A stretch of DNA of 64,000 nt from Desulfobacterales bacterium (GCA_030616475.1 JAUWXF010000003.1:1-64000); one strand, 5' to 3'; counted from the first letter of the stretch, positions 19,810 to 29,429 are shown. The notes: a model not told the origin generated them from the sequence alone. Made by a program: numbers and translations.

Positions 19810-22062
19810 TTACCTCAAACCAAGCCATTTCTTTACCCGGCCGCCCAAGTCCTTGTCTCCTTCGGGCACAATGCCCATGACAATCCTTTCGTCCGGATAA
19901 TATTTCCAGACCCTTTCCACCGCCTTTTTCCAGTATTTTTTGTCAATCTCCAGTGATCTTCTGAACAACCCTTGAAACTTATCAATCCCTTGTTCTCTTG
20001 ACCACTGACCCTTGCCTTTCAACTTTGAACTTTGAGCTTTGAGCTTTGAGCTTTCATCTTCTGCCTCCGGCAGAGCACAACTCCGCCACACCCAATAGCG
20101 CCCAATGTTATACAGCTCATAGGCATCATGGGGCCTGAAGTGGATGGCCCGCTCAAAGGCGGCATCGGCCATTGGCAGCCATCTAGTAAGATATTCATTG
20201 CCCTCGTAACCCTTATAGGAATATCTTAGCCCGAGATCATACCAGTACAGGCCATTGGCCGGATTTAACGATACAGCCTTTTCCAGGTTCTTTATAATCT
20301 CTTCGTTGATCTTAGACTTCAGATCCTTGCTTTTGACCGGCAACCTCATATAGTACCGTGCCAGCTTGCCATAATATTGGGCATTTGCCGGATCATAGTC
20401 TATCGCCCTTTTTATCTCCCACAAAGGCGGCTTTTTGTCCCGATTCAAGGTGGAATTCCGGACCGTGGCACAGTTGACTTCGGCCATAAAGTGATTGGTC
20501 ACCCTTTGAAACAGAAAGAAACTAACTACTAAAACCAATCCAACCAATAAAATCAACGGACCTCTGCCATTTACGGGAACCGATCTTGTCTTGTAGAAGA
20601 ACTTATCATAAGTCGAATGCCTCTCTATGTGCATCGACAGAAACCCGATCGCCAGGATTGAAGATAGAGCCATTGGATTGGCAGGTATATGCATGTTAAA
20701 GTCAAAAAAACTGTGGATACTTATTGACACCACACCCGCTATAACCCCGGCCCCTATCCCTACGGCAAAGCTGTCGCCCCTCCAAAGCCACAATTTTATG
20801 ATCTTCGTCAAATACACAACCAACGCCAGGATAACAAGACAGGCTCCGGCCATCCCCAATTCAGCGGTCATCTCCACCCAATCATTATGGGCGTGACCAA
20901 GACTGACACGACCCGAATACCTGGAAAGGGCATATCCGGGGTACGTATGTACAAAGTTCCCACACCCTATTCCCAATATAGGAAAGTCCAGGATCATTGG
21001 AATCACGGACTTTGCCACTTCGAGCCTGTCATACAAATTTCCAAGATGTTCAAACCGCTTGACCGTTTTTTCAACCCCTACATGCAGCCCATAACCCAGT
21101 ATTAGCAAACACAAGCAGATTGCAATGATCCCATATTTTCTGTAGCCACTCTTGAACAAAAACAACAATGCCATGAAGAACATACATATGCCAAAAGATA
21201 TGATTCCGCCTCTTGATCCGGTCAAAAGAAGCCCTAATCCCAAAGGGAGCCCCATAGAAAACAAGAGGATAATCTTTGATCTCTCCTCACCGGAAGAAAC
21301 CCAATCCCTGAATCCCTGAATCCGCTTTCTTCTTTTCAGATTAGCAATCATAAAGCCCATGCACAATGGTATGACCATTTCCAAAAAACCGGCCAGATGG
21401 TTTCTATTGATATAGGTCCCGGTCACCCAGCCTCGACCATAATCATTAGTCCACCACCATATCTTCTGAGAGCTGCTGTATGTCTGTGCCACGCCGTATA
21501 GCACCTGGAAGAGACCCATGATGACCAACACATATATCAATATCTTGATTCGCTTTCGATCACGAACCGTGTTGATTATCATGAAATACAGGGCCGCATA
21601 AGTTAGCAGTTTGATCAACTCATTGCATGTGGCAAAATTGTAAAGAGACAAATTCATCCATGCATTGGCACTGTCACCGGGAACACTGCTTAGCTCGTAG
21701 ACATTCTTCTTTATTTCAAACGTGTGCGGAGAAACGAATTTGACTATGAATGGCGGAAGGGGAATAAGTTGTATAACAATCAAAGAGATGATCAATGCGA
21801 AAAAAATGTTCAGCGGCGATACAACCCATTGAAGCGTGATACCGACCTTCCCCCTCAACCCCTTGCGGGCTCTATGCCGGCTGAGAACGTGATTACAAAT
21901 ATAGAGGAAAAATAGGAGTAAAACCGTGATTTCAAATACCGTATAAGCCCAGACATGCACCCCGCCAAAGGCAAGCTGGGCGAAAACCAGCACAAAAATG
22001 ATCCCCGAGAAAACTATCTTATCGATGGCTTGACTCATACGGACCGATCTTAATCCGCTCAA
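19810..22062 (-). CDS. O-antigen ligase/polymerase family membrane protein with C-terminal TPR-like region
   Basis: Many TM segments, NRNHLAGFLEM, LTGSRGG, GHAHNDWVEMTAELGMAG; C-terminal repeats. Confidence 0.88.
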   Translation of the reverse strand: MSGLRSVRMSQAIDKIVFSGIIFVLVFAQLAFGGVHVWAYTVFEITVLLLFFLYICNHVLSRHRARKGLRGKVGITLQWVVSPLNIFFALIISLIVIQLIPLPPFIVKFVSPHTFEIKKNVYELSSVPGDSANAWMNLSLYNFATCNELIKLLTYAALYFMIINTVRDRKRIKILIYVLVIMGLFQVLYGVAQTYSSSQKIWWWTNDYGRGWVTGTYINRNHLAGFLEMVIPLCMGFMIANLKRRKRIQGFRDWVSSGEERSKIILLFSMGLPLGLGLLLTGSRGGIISFGICMFFMALLFLFKSGYRKYGIIAICLCLLILGYGLHVGVEKTVKRFEHLGNLYDRLEVAKSVIPMILDFPILGIGCGNFVHTYPGYALSRYSGRVSLGHAHNDWVEMTAELGMAGACLVILALVVYLTKIIKLWLWRGDSFAVGIGAGVIAGVVSISIHSFFDFNMHIPANPMALSSILAIGFLSMHIERHSTYDKFFYKTRSVPVNGRGPLILLVGLVLVVSFFLFQRVTNHFMAEVNCATVRNSTLNRDKKPPLWEIKRAIDYDPANAQYYGKLARYYMRLPVKSKDLKSKINEEIIKNLEKAVSLNPANGLYWYDLGLRYSYKGYEGNEYLTRWLPMADAAFERAIHFRPHDAYELYNIGRYWVWRSCALPEAEDESSKLKAQSSKLKGKGQWSREQGIDKFQGLFRRSLEIDKKYWKKAVERVWKYYPDERIVMGIVPEGDKDLGGRVKKWLGLR

Positions 22063-22430
22063 ATTCCCGAAATCCCTAACCCGGATAAACCGGAACCAAA
22101 AAGAAGTGCCTAAAGTGAGCTAAAGTGCCTAAAGTGAGCTAAAGTTAATGTGCACGCCTTCGGCGTGGTCAGTCTCAAAAACAGGTTGCGCCGGAGGCGC
22201 ATTCCTCAACCCTGGCCCAGACCTGTTTTGAAATGCTGAAAATTACAAAGTCCCGATGTGAAATAATAGCCCACTGCATTGTATTGTATATGTCGCACCA
22301 GGGCGGGCTTTAGGCACTTTAGGCACTTTAGGCACTTTAGCTCACTTTTTGTTGAATATGGCAAAAATTTTCTGCCAATAAAAACACCAATCTTAGAACC
22401 AAGGAACTAAATTCCCAATCTCTAAAAGGG
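22063..22430. repeat. TAAAGTG-armed intergenic repeat, copy D, with inverted core and nested CCCTGG mini-element (22210-22307)
   Basis: Outer arms in the same orientation as B/C, central segment reverse-complemented. Confidence 0.85.
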
Positions 22431-22472
22431 TTGTCTCAAGAGTGTAGACCCCTCGTCTTTTCCTGTGCACTC

Positions 22473-23633
22473 CTATTTGCCGATAAGGAGGGCCCGGAGA
22501 CCGAGGAGCAGAAGGCGGGGCTGCTTGAGGAGGAGATTGAAGAGAAGCTTGCTGGTCTCATCGCGGGGTAAGAGGCCCAGGCAGCGTTTGGTTGATGCAG
22601 TCAACATATCCAAAAGTCCGGAATAGTCGGCCTGGGTGAAACCATGGAGAACCCTTCGGATCAGCCTGTGGCGGTCCAGTTCCCGCCGCAGGGCCTGCAA
22701 TTGGCGGCTGGACCCGCCGTTAAGGATCGCCTCGACCACACCCAAGGCTCCACGCAATCCGGTGACGACACCGCCGACGGTGGAGACCTTCACATGACCG
22801 GCAGCATCCCCGACCAGGTATACATCGCTTTTTCCGATCTTGCGATGATTGTCAATCCAACGTGTATACAGGGGGATGCGGGCACCTTGAAATTCAGTGG
22901 CCACAAAACCTTTTTTCTGTATTAGACGTTCAAGGGATCGTCTGCTTTCTTCCGGATCCTCCCCGATCAACCCAAGCACACCTTGGGTCGGTGAATGGGG
23001 TATCAGCCAGAAGAAGTATGGCGTCTCTTCCGGAATGAACCAGATCCTTGTGGTATCGGGGGACAGATCCTCCGGCAAATCAACTACTGCCTGAATCAGG
23101 GGCAAAGTCGGTGCGTCCGGCCAGCCTATGCTCCTGGCTACCTTGCTGAAAGCTCCGTCTGCCCCCACAAGAATCTCGGTCGATTCTTCTTTCGGCTCCC
23201 TGTCGCCTTTGCATGATACTGCGAACTTCAGGCTTTTCCCGTTCGGATTCAGACTCAAGAAACGCCTGCCGGTCAATACCTTCGCCCCGCTTGCTTCGGC
23301 CTCCTCCGCAAGCTTCCGAATGAGATTCGAGCGCTCTATGACCATATCAGGGCGCTGAAGCGAAATTGTTGCCGCCCGGCCGTCAGTGAACAGCTCAAAG
23401 TGACGGATCTCGTTGATCACTGCGCTTTCACCCAAAGGACCCAATAAGCCCTGCATATACCTTGTGACAATGAGAGTTCGGGGAGAGGGGTCGATGCGTT
23501 CTGTTGCCTCAAACACTCGGACATCTAAGCCCTGTTTGGCCAGCAGGTAGGCTGCGAAAAATCCGGCGGCCGATCCGCCGATGACTGATATATTCTTTGT
23601 CACGTCGGTTCGTCCACGCAATTTCCACTCCAT
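22473..23633 (-). CDS. FAD-dependent oxidoreductase (geranylgeranyl-reductase-like)
   Basis: ISVIGGSAAGFFAAYLLAKQGLDVRVFEA Rossmann motif, VGADGAFSKVARSIG, VYLVGDAAGHVKVSTVGGV. Confidence 0.85.
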   Translation of the reverse strand: MEWKLRGRTDVTKNISVIGGSAAGFFAAYLLAKQGLDVRVFEATERIDPSPRTLIVTRYMQGLLGPLGESAVINEIRHFELFTDGRAATISLQRPDMVIERSNLIRKLAEEAEASGAKVLTGRRFLSLNPNGKSLKFAVSCKGDREPKEESTEILVGADGAFSKVARSIGWPDAPTLPLIQAVVDLPEDLSPDTTRIWFIPEETPYFFWLIPHSPTQGVLGLIGEDPEESRRSLERLIQKKGFVATEFQGARIPLYTRWIDNHRKIGKSDVYLVGDAAGHVKVSTVGGVVTGLRGALGVVEAILNGGSSRQLQALRRELDRHRLIRRVLHGFTQADYSGLLDMLTASTKRCLGLLPRDETSKLLFNLLLKQPRLLLLGLRALLIGK

Positions 23634-23807
23634 AATTGAAACGTCTCGGAATTTCTACAATGCATTGAAATTGTAGATCTTTTTGTGGCGCTTGACCCGC
23701 CTGCCATCGCCTACCGCGGGTGCCCTCGTTAGGTCCGCCTGCCATGAATAAGTCGGCGCGGTTCGGCATGGGTGAACAGGCATTGGCGGGCAGGTTTATG
23801 CCATTCA

Positions 23808-23965
23808 CATGGAGTACTGGAGTATGTAGAATCCGTTACGAGTTTCGGGTTACGAGTTCCGAGTTAAGATTCTTTCAACTATCGACGCGCAACACGTAAC
23901 TCGTAACACGCAACCTGTATTAAATCCATCACTCCAGTACTCCATCACTCCAATACTCCAATTTG
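23808..23965. repeat. Nested inverted arrays: octads (AGTACTCC) outside, heptads (GGTTACG / CGTAACN) inside
   Basis: cgttacg agtttcg ggttacg agttccg ... acacgta actcgta acacgca acctgta. Confidence 0.88.
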
Positions 23966-24008
23966 GGCAAAGCCCCTAAGTCCATCCAGGGTCTCCGCCA
24001 GAAATATA

Positions 24009-24403
24009 CTAGTGCGCTGTCCCAAAAGTTCTGTATTCGATTTTGGCAATTCAACATGTTGCCGGAACGTTACAACGGCTGTCAAAATCCGAATATCGAA
24101 TATCGAAATCCCTGGCCCAGACCTGACTTACATGGGCAGCAGAATCATCCAGGTATGTCGCGCCAGGGCAGGCCGAAACAATATCAAAACTCAAATGTTC
24201 AAAATTCAAAACATACAAAAGCAGTTTAGCCCTGTGTCTTTTAATGTTTTGGTCATTGACATTTTTGTCATTCGAATTTGTTTCGAATTTCGATATTCGA
24301 ATTTCGGGTTTCCCCGTCTCTGACAGATGGATGAAATGTATGTACTTCTGCGATATTTCATTTTGCCATTTCAAGACGCAGAATTTATGAGACGGGGCAC
24401 TAG
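24009..24403. mobile_element. MITE-like element, copy 1, ends CTAGTGC...GCACTAG, enclosing inverted heptad arrays and a CCCTGG mini-element
   Basis: Left ctagtgcgctgtcccaaaagttctg vs reverse complement of right ctagtgccccgtctcataaattctg. Confidence 0.75.
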
Positions 24404-24479
24404 CGAGTATTACAGAGCAGGCGACTTTTGTCAAGCCCTTATCTCAATAATTTCAATACAATGAGCGCATTTGACTCCA

Positions 24480-25136
24480 TCACGCCTTCTTGCCCCTGGT
24501 CTCCCACTTGCCCCGGAAGCTGATCCAGAAGGAAAGGAAAATCAGGCTCAAATCGAGCCGGAAGGACTGTTTGCGGATATAGAGGAAATCATAGCGGAAC
24601 TTGCGGCGCGGGAAAGCATCCTTAGGGATATAGATGGTTGCCAGACCCGTAAGACCCGGTCGGACACGCAGCCGTTCCCGGAAGCCGGGGATATCCTCGT
24701 ACCGCACGAGACGGCCTTTTTCGTCTTGAACAATTTCGCCGACTGCCAGGGATCGGGGGCCGACAAAGCTCATCTCTCCCCGGAAGATATTTAAAAGCTG
24801 CGGAAGCTCGTCCAGTCCCATGGCCCGTAAGATCCGGCCCACCTTAGTTATCCGCGGGTCGTTTTCCCTGGCCTGCTTAATCCCGAACTCCTGGTCAGAG
24901 TTAGCTACCATGGTGCGAAACTTATATGCTCTGAAACTGGTGCCCCCTCGCCCCCATCTCTCCTGACGATAGAAGATAGGACCTCTATCTTCCAGCTTGA
25001 TTGCCAGGGCAATCGGCAGGAAAACCGGCATGGACAGGATGAGCATGAAGGCTGAGAGAATCACATCCAGGGGACGCTTAAGCAAGGGTTCCCTGACTCT
25101 TGCTGCGGTGATGGAATGTGACTTTACCTCTGACAA
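24480..25136 (-). CDS. Undecaprenyl-phosphate sugar-1-phosphate transferase (initiating bacterial sugar transferase)
   Basis: KRPLDVILSAFMLILSMPVFLPIALAIKLEDRGPIFYRQERWGRGG, MGLDELPQLLNIFRGEMSFVGPR, RVRPGLTGLA. Confidence 0.95.
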   Translation of the reverse strand: MSEVKSHSITAARVREPLLKRPLDVILSAFMLILSMPVFLPIALAIKLEDRGPIFYRQERWGRGGTSFRAYKFRTMVANSDQEFGIKQARENDPRITKVGRILRAMGLDELPQLLNIFRGEMSFVGPRSLAVGEIVQDEKGRLVRYEDIPGFRERLRVRPGLTGLATIYIPKDAFPRRKFRYDFLYIRKQSFRLDLSLIFLSFWISFRGKWETRGKKA

Positions 25137-25237
25137 TTATTCACCTTTCTCTCTATTTTAGGTAACTACGAACCGTAAACCTTGGAACTTTGAACCTGAG
25201 TAGTTACTCTTCATCGCTCTCTAACCTTGAACCGCCG

Positions 25238-25360
25238 GCCCTGGCGCGACAGAAGCCGGAGAATGCCCCGCAGAGAAAAACCCGGCCCGCCCTGGCGCGA
25301 CAGAAGATGGAGAATGCCACAGAGTGAAAAACCCGGTCTGGGCCAGGGTCTGGGCCAGGG
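25238..25360. repeat. Nested CCCTGG mini-elements (one copy inserted into another)
   Basis: L1...acccgg|cccgccctggcgcgacag...ggtctgggccaggg|tctgggccaggg. Confidence 0.8.
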
Positions 25361-25375
25361 TGAACCTTGGAACTT

Positions 25376-25768
25376 TCAACCTGAGTAGTTATATATTTTC
25401 AAGTAGAAAAGAGCACCAATCAAAGAACCTGATCCATCAGCCAAGACATCCCAGAAACTTGCATTTCTTCCGGGGACAAAGGCCTGATGAATCTCGTCTG
25501 ATATTCCATACAATGTAGCTAAGGTCACAATTGAAATTATCAAAGACCGATTGGAAAATCTTGGCTTGGAGCTAAAAATAGATCGGGCCAAAAGAAGCCC
25601 AAGAATCGCATACTCAATACCGTGCATAACCTTGTCCACACCATAAAAAGATGGGATAGGCACCGCCTTAGAGGATGAAGAGAGGACGAAGATTACTATA
25701 CAATACCCCAAAGTCGGTATCCAATACCATAGAAGGCGATATAGCTTTGAGTCTTGTATCATGAGCAT
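25376..25768 (-). CDS. VanZ family protein
   Basis: DKVMHGIEYAILGLLLARS, GISDEIHQAFVPGRNASFWDVLADGSGSLIGA. Confidence 0.88.
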   Translation of the reverse strand: MLMIQDSKLYRLLWYWIPTLGYCIVIFVLSSSSKAVPIPSFYGVDKVMHGIEYAILGLLLARSIFSSKPRFSNRSLIISIVTLATLYGISDEIHQAFVPGRNASFWDVLADGSGSLIGALFYLKIYNYSG

Positions 25769-25921
25769 TAGCGGAAACAGCGCTGCGGCTCTCTCGTTAT
25801 TTTGGCAACAGCGCCCGTTTTTGGATGAACCTCCAAACCAGATACGAGCTGGCTGTAACTGAACGTGAGATTGGCCCGAAAGTTAACGAGGTTAATAGAA
25901 AATAGTTTCTTACAATTTTTC

Positions 25922-25950
25922 TTGACATGGTGTATCAAAAGTGCTACACT
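25922..25950 (+). promoter_or_regulatory. Sigma70-like promoter for TA operon: TTGACA-17 nt-TACACT
   Basis: Consensus -35, 17-nt spacer, TACACT -10, followed by RBS AAAGGAGGTGAGAAT before ATG 25976. Confidence 0.75.
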
Positions 25951-25975
25951 TTGTTATGTAAAAGGAGGTGAGAAT

Positions 25976-26206
25976 ATGCCTACTAAGAATCCAAGGATAA
26001 ATGTCATGTTGGAAAAACGCCTCTACCAAAGTATTCAATACTTAGCAAGGAAAGAAGGTGTATCTCTATCATTAAAAGCTAGAGATTTAATAAGGGAAGC
26101 ATTGGAAACACATGAAGATGTCCTACTATCCGACTTTGCTAAAATGAGAGAAGCTACCTTCAAGAGGTCAAAGGCGTTAAGCCACGAAGAGACATGGTCT
26201 CTGTAA
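25976..26206 (+). CDS. Type II antitoxin, ribbon-helix-helix-like (ORF track start 25865)
   Basis: NPRINVMLEKRLYQSIQYLARKEGVSLSLKARDLIREALE; strong RBS before this ATG. Confidence 0.8.
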   Translation: MPTKNPRINVMLEKRLYQSIQYLARKEGVSLSLKARDLIREALETHEDVLLSDFAKMREATFKRSKALSHEETWSL

Positions 26207-26222
26207 CAGAGGAGGTAGAACT

Positions 26223-26498
26223 TTGTCTTTCAAACTGGTTTATCATCCAGACGTCAGAGAGATTGACATACCGAAACTGGACCGTAAGATTCAGGAACGT
26301 ATTAAGAAGGCCATAGAATCTCGTATTACGAATGCCCCCCATCAGTATGGTGAACCACTAAAAAGAACACTCAAAGGATATTGGAAGTTGAGAGTTGGAG
26401 ACTATCGAGTAGTTTTTAAGCTATCAGGCACAGAAGTATGGATATTTGGAATCATCCATCGGAAAGATATATATGACAGAGTTAAGTCTCGGTTATAA
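26223..26498 (+). CDS. RelE/ParE family toxin (TTG start)
   Basis: FKLVYHPDVREIDIPKLD...PLKRTLKGYWKLRVGDYRVVFKLSGTEVWIFGIIHRKDIYDRV. Confidence 0.9.
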   Translation: MSFKLVYHPDVREIDIPKLDRKIQERIKKAIESRITNAPHQYGEPLKRTLKGYWKLRVGDYRVVFKLSGTEVWIFGIIHRKDIYDRVKSRL

Positions 26499-26561
26499 GA
26501 GACCTCGCCACCCTTAACAGTGCAGCCAGGTTGACCGGGCAGAAAGAGAATGGGAGACGTT

Positions 26562-26612
26562 ACCAAAAACAGCCCTCCACACTGACGGCGGATCTACGAC
26601 CTTGAGCGAAAA
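26562..26612. repeat. Dispersed repeat CARCCCTCCAMACTGACGGCGGATCTACGACCTTGAGC (copy 1)
   Basis: Near-identical at 28855-28906 and 30630-30680. Confidence 0.8.
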
Positions 26613-26870
26613 TGTATCCACAGATTGCGCAGATTTACGCAGATTAGAAACGGTAGACTAATCGTCTATGTTCAAGCGATTTTGTACCAACACTTTTTTC
26701 CCAGAGCGTAAAGTCCTCGGCACCTTACCTTCCGAGCATTTATACTATTGAAGTTGCCGTAGTCCCCTTTTGAATAATGAATTGACAGATAGTTCTATGT
26801 CTGATATGAAAATAGATAAGCAATCAATTCTCAAATTGAAGGTCGGCCAATCAATCCCAAGGAGAAACTA

Positions 26871-27212
26871 ATGAATAAGCGCTTGGCGCTAAATCAAGAA
26901 GAGGAACGAGCAGTAAAGGAATTTCTTTCAGCTATCAAACAAGAGCTAAGAGATCATATTCTAAGAACCACAATATTTGGCTCCAAGGTTCGAGGTGATT
27001 ATTCCCAGGATTCGGATATTGACATTCTGATTGTTCTCAATGAACGAAGCAAGGAGCTCATAGATAGCCTCTATGAAAAGTTACTGGATATTGAGTTGAA
27101 ATACGACTCAAAGATTTCATTAACTATCTTTTCCCAGGCTGAATATCAACAAAATATAGAGGCTCATACCCCTTTCATGGAATCCTTAGCAACTGAAGGC
27201 GTTGCGTTATGA
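26871..27212 (+). CDS. MNT-type nucleotidyltransferase (HEPN partner)
   Basis: TIFGSKVRGDYSQDSDIDILIVL (GSx10DxD). Confidence 0.85.
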   Translation: MNKRLALNQEEERAVKEFLSAIKQELRDHILRTTIFGSKVRGDYSQDSDIDILIVLNERSKELIDSLYEKLLDIELKYDSKISLTIFSQAEYQQNIEAHTPFMESLATEGVAL

Positions 27213-27770
27213 GTTCAAAAGAAAGGACAGCGGACTTAGTCAAATATCGACTGCAAAACAGCAAAGAAAAGTTGGGATCTGCTAAACTTCTTCTTGAAAA
27301 CGGCAAATTTAAGGATTCCATATCCAGATCCTATTATGCCATGTTTGACGGCTTCGTAAAAAGTCCATCTGCGGCGTTGTGCTTCATCTTTCGTCATTGG
27401 GACGTACAATAAGTACGCCTCATTCCTCAAGATTTGCACGCCTTGCATATGAACTTTTTACTTTGCCGTCGATTTGATGACTTTTTACGAAACCATCATG
27501 TTTACAGCAGCAAGAGCTCTTCTAGCTACCAAACATCTTGATAGCAGCAAACATAGCGGTGTCATTTCTCTGTTCAATCAGCATTTTGTAAGAACCGGCG
27601 TTGTTGCACGCGACCTTGGCCGAATTCTGATGAAGGGTAAAGACTTGCGGCAAGATGGGGATTACAAGGACTTTGTAGAAACCTCAATGCAAGAAGCTCA
27701 AGATCAGTATAGCGATGCGGAGAAATTTGTTGAACGAATTGAAGACACCTTAGCTGAGCTGGGCTATTAA
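27209..27770 (+). pseudogene. HEPN-domain protein gene interrupted by a ~150-bp MITE-like palindrome
   Basis: N-part ...SRSYYAMF and C-part TAARALLATKHLD...; removing insert plus one TSD restores SYYAMFTAARALL. Confidence 0.88.
27347..27497. mobile_element. Near-palindromic MITE-like element with ATGTTT target duplication
   Basis: TIR gacggcttcgtaaaaagtc / gactttttacgaaaccatc (2 mismatches in 19), ATGTTT at 27341-27346 and 27498-27503. Confidence 0.88.
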
Positions 27771-28108
27771 ACAGCGCCTTATTCATTAAATAGCCAACAA
27801 CAAGATCCTTGAAAAACTTCCTTACACCTGTTTACATGAACTGATAAGGTCTCAAACTCACAAACTGGACTGCCCACCTATCCTGAATCCCTAAATCTTC
27901 ACCCCGCACGCCCCGCTTGCCCTGCCTGCCCTGTAGGTAGGAACTATCGTACTGGGGTGGAATGCGAAGCATATTCCACTGGGGTAGGTCAGAATGATCG
28001 TACCAGGGTGGGTCTGCCTGCCCTCTTTTCTTCCACGATTTCGCACTTGACAGATGTTATTAGATACTATAAGATATCATCAACAGTCTTGCGAAGGGGC
28101 ATGTGCCA

Positions 28109-28444
28109 ATGGGACGAGGGAAGGTTTTTCAATGTGAAATCACGGTCTCGTCAGGGGTAAAAGGAAAGCTTTTAAAAAAACACAATATTGAAGTTTGGGA
28201 AATTGAAGAGGTCATTTATGATGATCCTTACGCCTTTTCCGTTACTTATCGGGATTGTTATTTTATTTATGGACGAACTTTTTCAGGCAGATATCTCCTG
28301 ATATTGGTTAGAGTATTGTCTTCAGAAGAGGCTTCTCAACTGACCTTAAAACCACGAATCAATGTCCTTAAGATAATCACGGCAAGGGATATGAATACAA
28401 AGCAAAGAAAAACGTATGATAGAAAAAGGGGAGTTAAACGATGA
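28109..28444 (+). CDS. BrnT-like toxin (ORF track start 28103)
   Basis: LLKKHNIEVWEIEEVIYDDPYAF...YIYGRTFSGRYLLILVRVL...KIITARDMNTKQRKTYDR pattern; followed by an overlapping antitoxin. Confidence 0.6.
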   Translation: MGRGKVFQCEITVSSGVKGKLLKKHNIEVWEIEEVIYDDPYAFSVTYRDCYFIYGRTFSGRYLLILVRVLSSEEASQLTLKPRINVLKIITARDMNTKQRKTYDRKRGVKR

Positions 28445-28725
28445 AACCTTCCAAAAAAAAATTATCAGATATCCCACCTATGAATGATAAGGAACTGGAG
28501 AAGTTTTGGGACAAAAATCAGCCAGAAGACTTTGAAGGGTGGCGAGAAGGAGCCCTGAAATTCATGCGTCCACCCAAAAAGTTGATCCAATTGCGGCTTG
28601 ATCCCAGGGATGTTAGAATAATTGACAGGGAGTCCAAACACTCAGGCATCGACAGAGCCCAACTGGTGCGCTCATGGGTAAAAGAAAAGATAAGGTATAT
28701 AGAAGAACAAGGAGGGCCGGAGTAA
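28441..28725 (+). CDS. CopG/BrnA-like antitoxin
   Basis: IPPMNDKELEKFWDKNQPEDF...LIQLRLDPRDVRIIDRESKHSGIDRAQLVRSWVKEKI. Confidence 0.75.
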   Translation: MKPSKKKLSDIPPMNDKELEKFWDKNQPEDFEGWREGALKFMRPPKKLIQLRLDPRDVRIIDRESKHSGIDRAQLVRSWVKEKIRYIEEQGGPE

Positions 28726-28854
28726 TCCTTAACTTCCAGAATCGCACTTAATCCCTCAATTTCGTGCTTTCAGCTTAACATATTCTTTAACCACCATCTC
28801 CACAAAAACCGGATTAGTCTTCGCATACCGCTTCCATATCCTTCTTTTTGCCCA

Positions 28855-28906
28855 AAACAGCCCTCCAAACTGACGGCGGATCTACGACCTTGAGCTGAAA
28901 TCGGTA
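28855..28906. repeat. Dispersed CTGACGGCGGATCTACGACCTTGAGC repeat (copy 2)
   Basis: Matches 26562-26612 and 30630-30680. Confidence 0.8.
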
Positions 28907-28989
28907 AAAGATTTTTGTCAAGAGTGTAGACCCCTATGGTTTGCTCTGCGGACTTGACAACATATGATAAGCTATGATAAGCATATGTC

Positions 28990-29094
28990 ATGAAAGTCTT
29001 TCAGATGCCGCGGTTCAAAAGGTATGTGAAGAAGCTACCACACCACTTTCAGCAGGTTGTCTTGTTTGAAAGAAATTGGAGGTTAAAATGCTAA
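28990..29094 (+). pseudogene. RelE/ParE-like toxin N-terminal remnant (34 aa)
   Basis: MKVFQMPRFKRYVKKLPHHFQQVVLFERNWRLKC* resembles RelE-type N-termini, then stops; preceded by tandem TATGATAAGC repeats. Confidence 0.5.
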
Positions 29095-29429
29095 CAGCAC
29101 AAAAAGTCATAAAAGAGATATACCTTCTTCCAATAGAGGAAAGAGAAAAAGTTGCGCGCCATATTATAGAGTTTGGAATAAAAGGCCCACACCCGGATGT
29201 CTCTGAGATTCTCGATATAAAAGGATGGCAGGATGAAATTGCAAGAAAGCCGTTTAATCTGAAACAGGCATCGGAGTATCTCGGGGTGTCACCTGTGACC
29301 CTCAGACGATGGGTTAAAACAGGTCAAATATTGGCCTATAAAATAGGTAGGGCATATACATTCGATGTGGGGGATCTTAAAGAGCTTAAAAAAGCCCATG
29401 TTACAAAGAAATCTGCAAAAAAACCATAA
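29088..29429 (+). CDS. Helix-turn-helix (excisionase/MerR-like) domain protein (ORF track start 29076)
   Basis: LKQASEYLGVSPVTLRRWVKTGQILAYKIGRAYTFDVGDLKEL; RBS GGAGG. Confidence 0.82.
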   Translation: MLTAQKVIKEIYLLPIEEREKVARHIIEFGIKGPHPDVSEILDIKGWQDEIARKPFNLKQASEYLGVSPVTLRRWVKTGQILAYKIGRAYTFDVGDLKELKKAHVTKKSAKKP

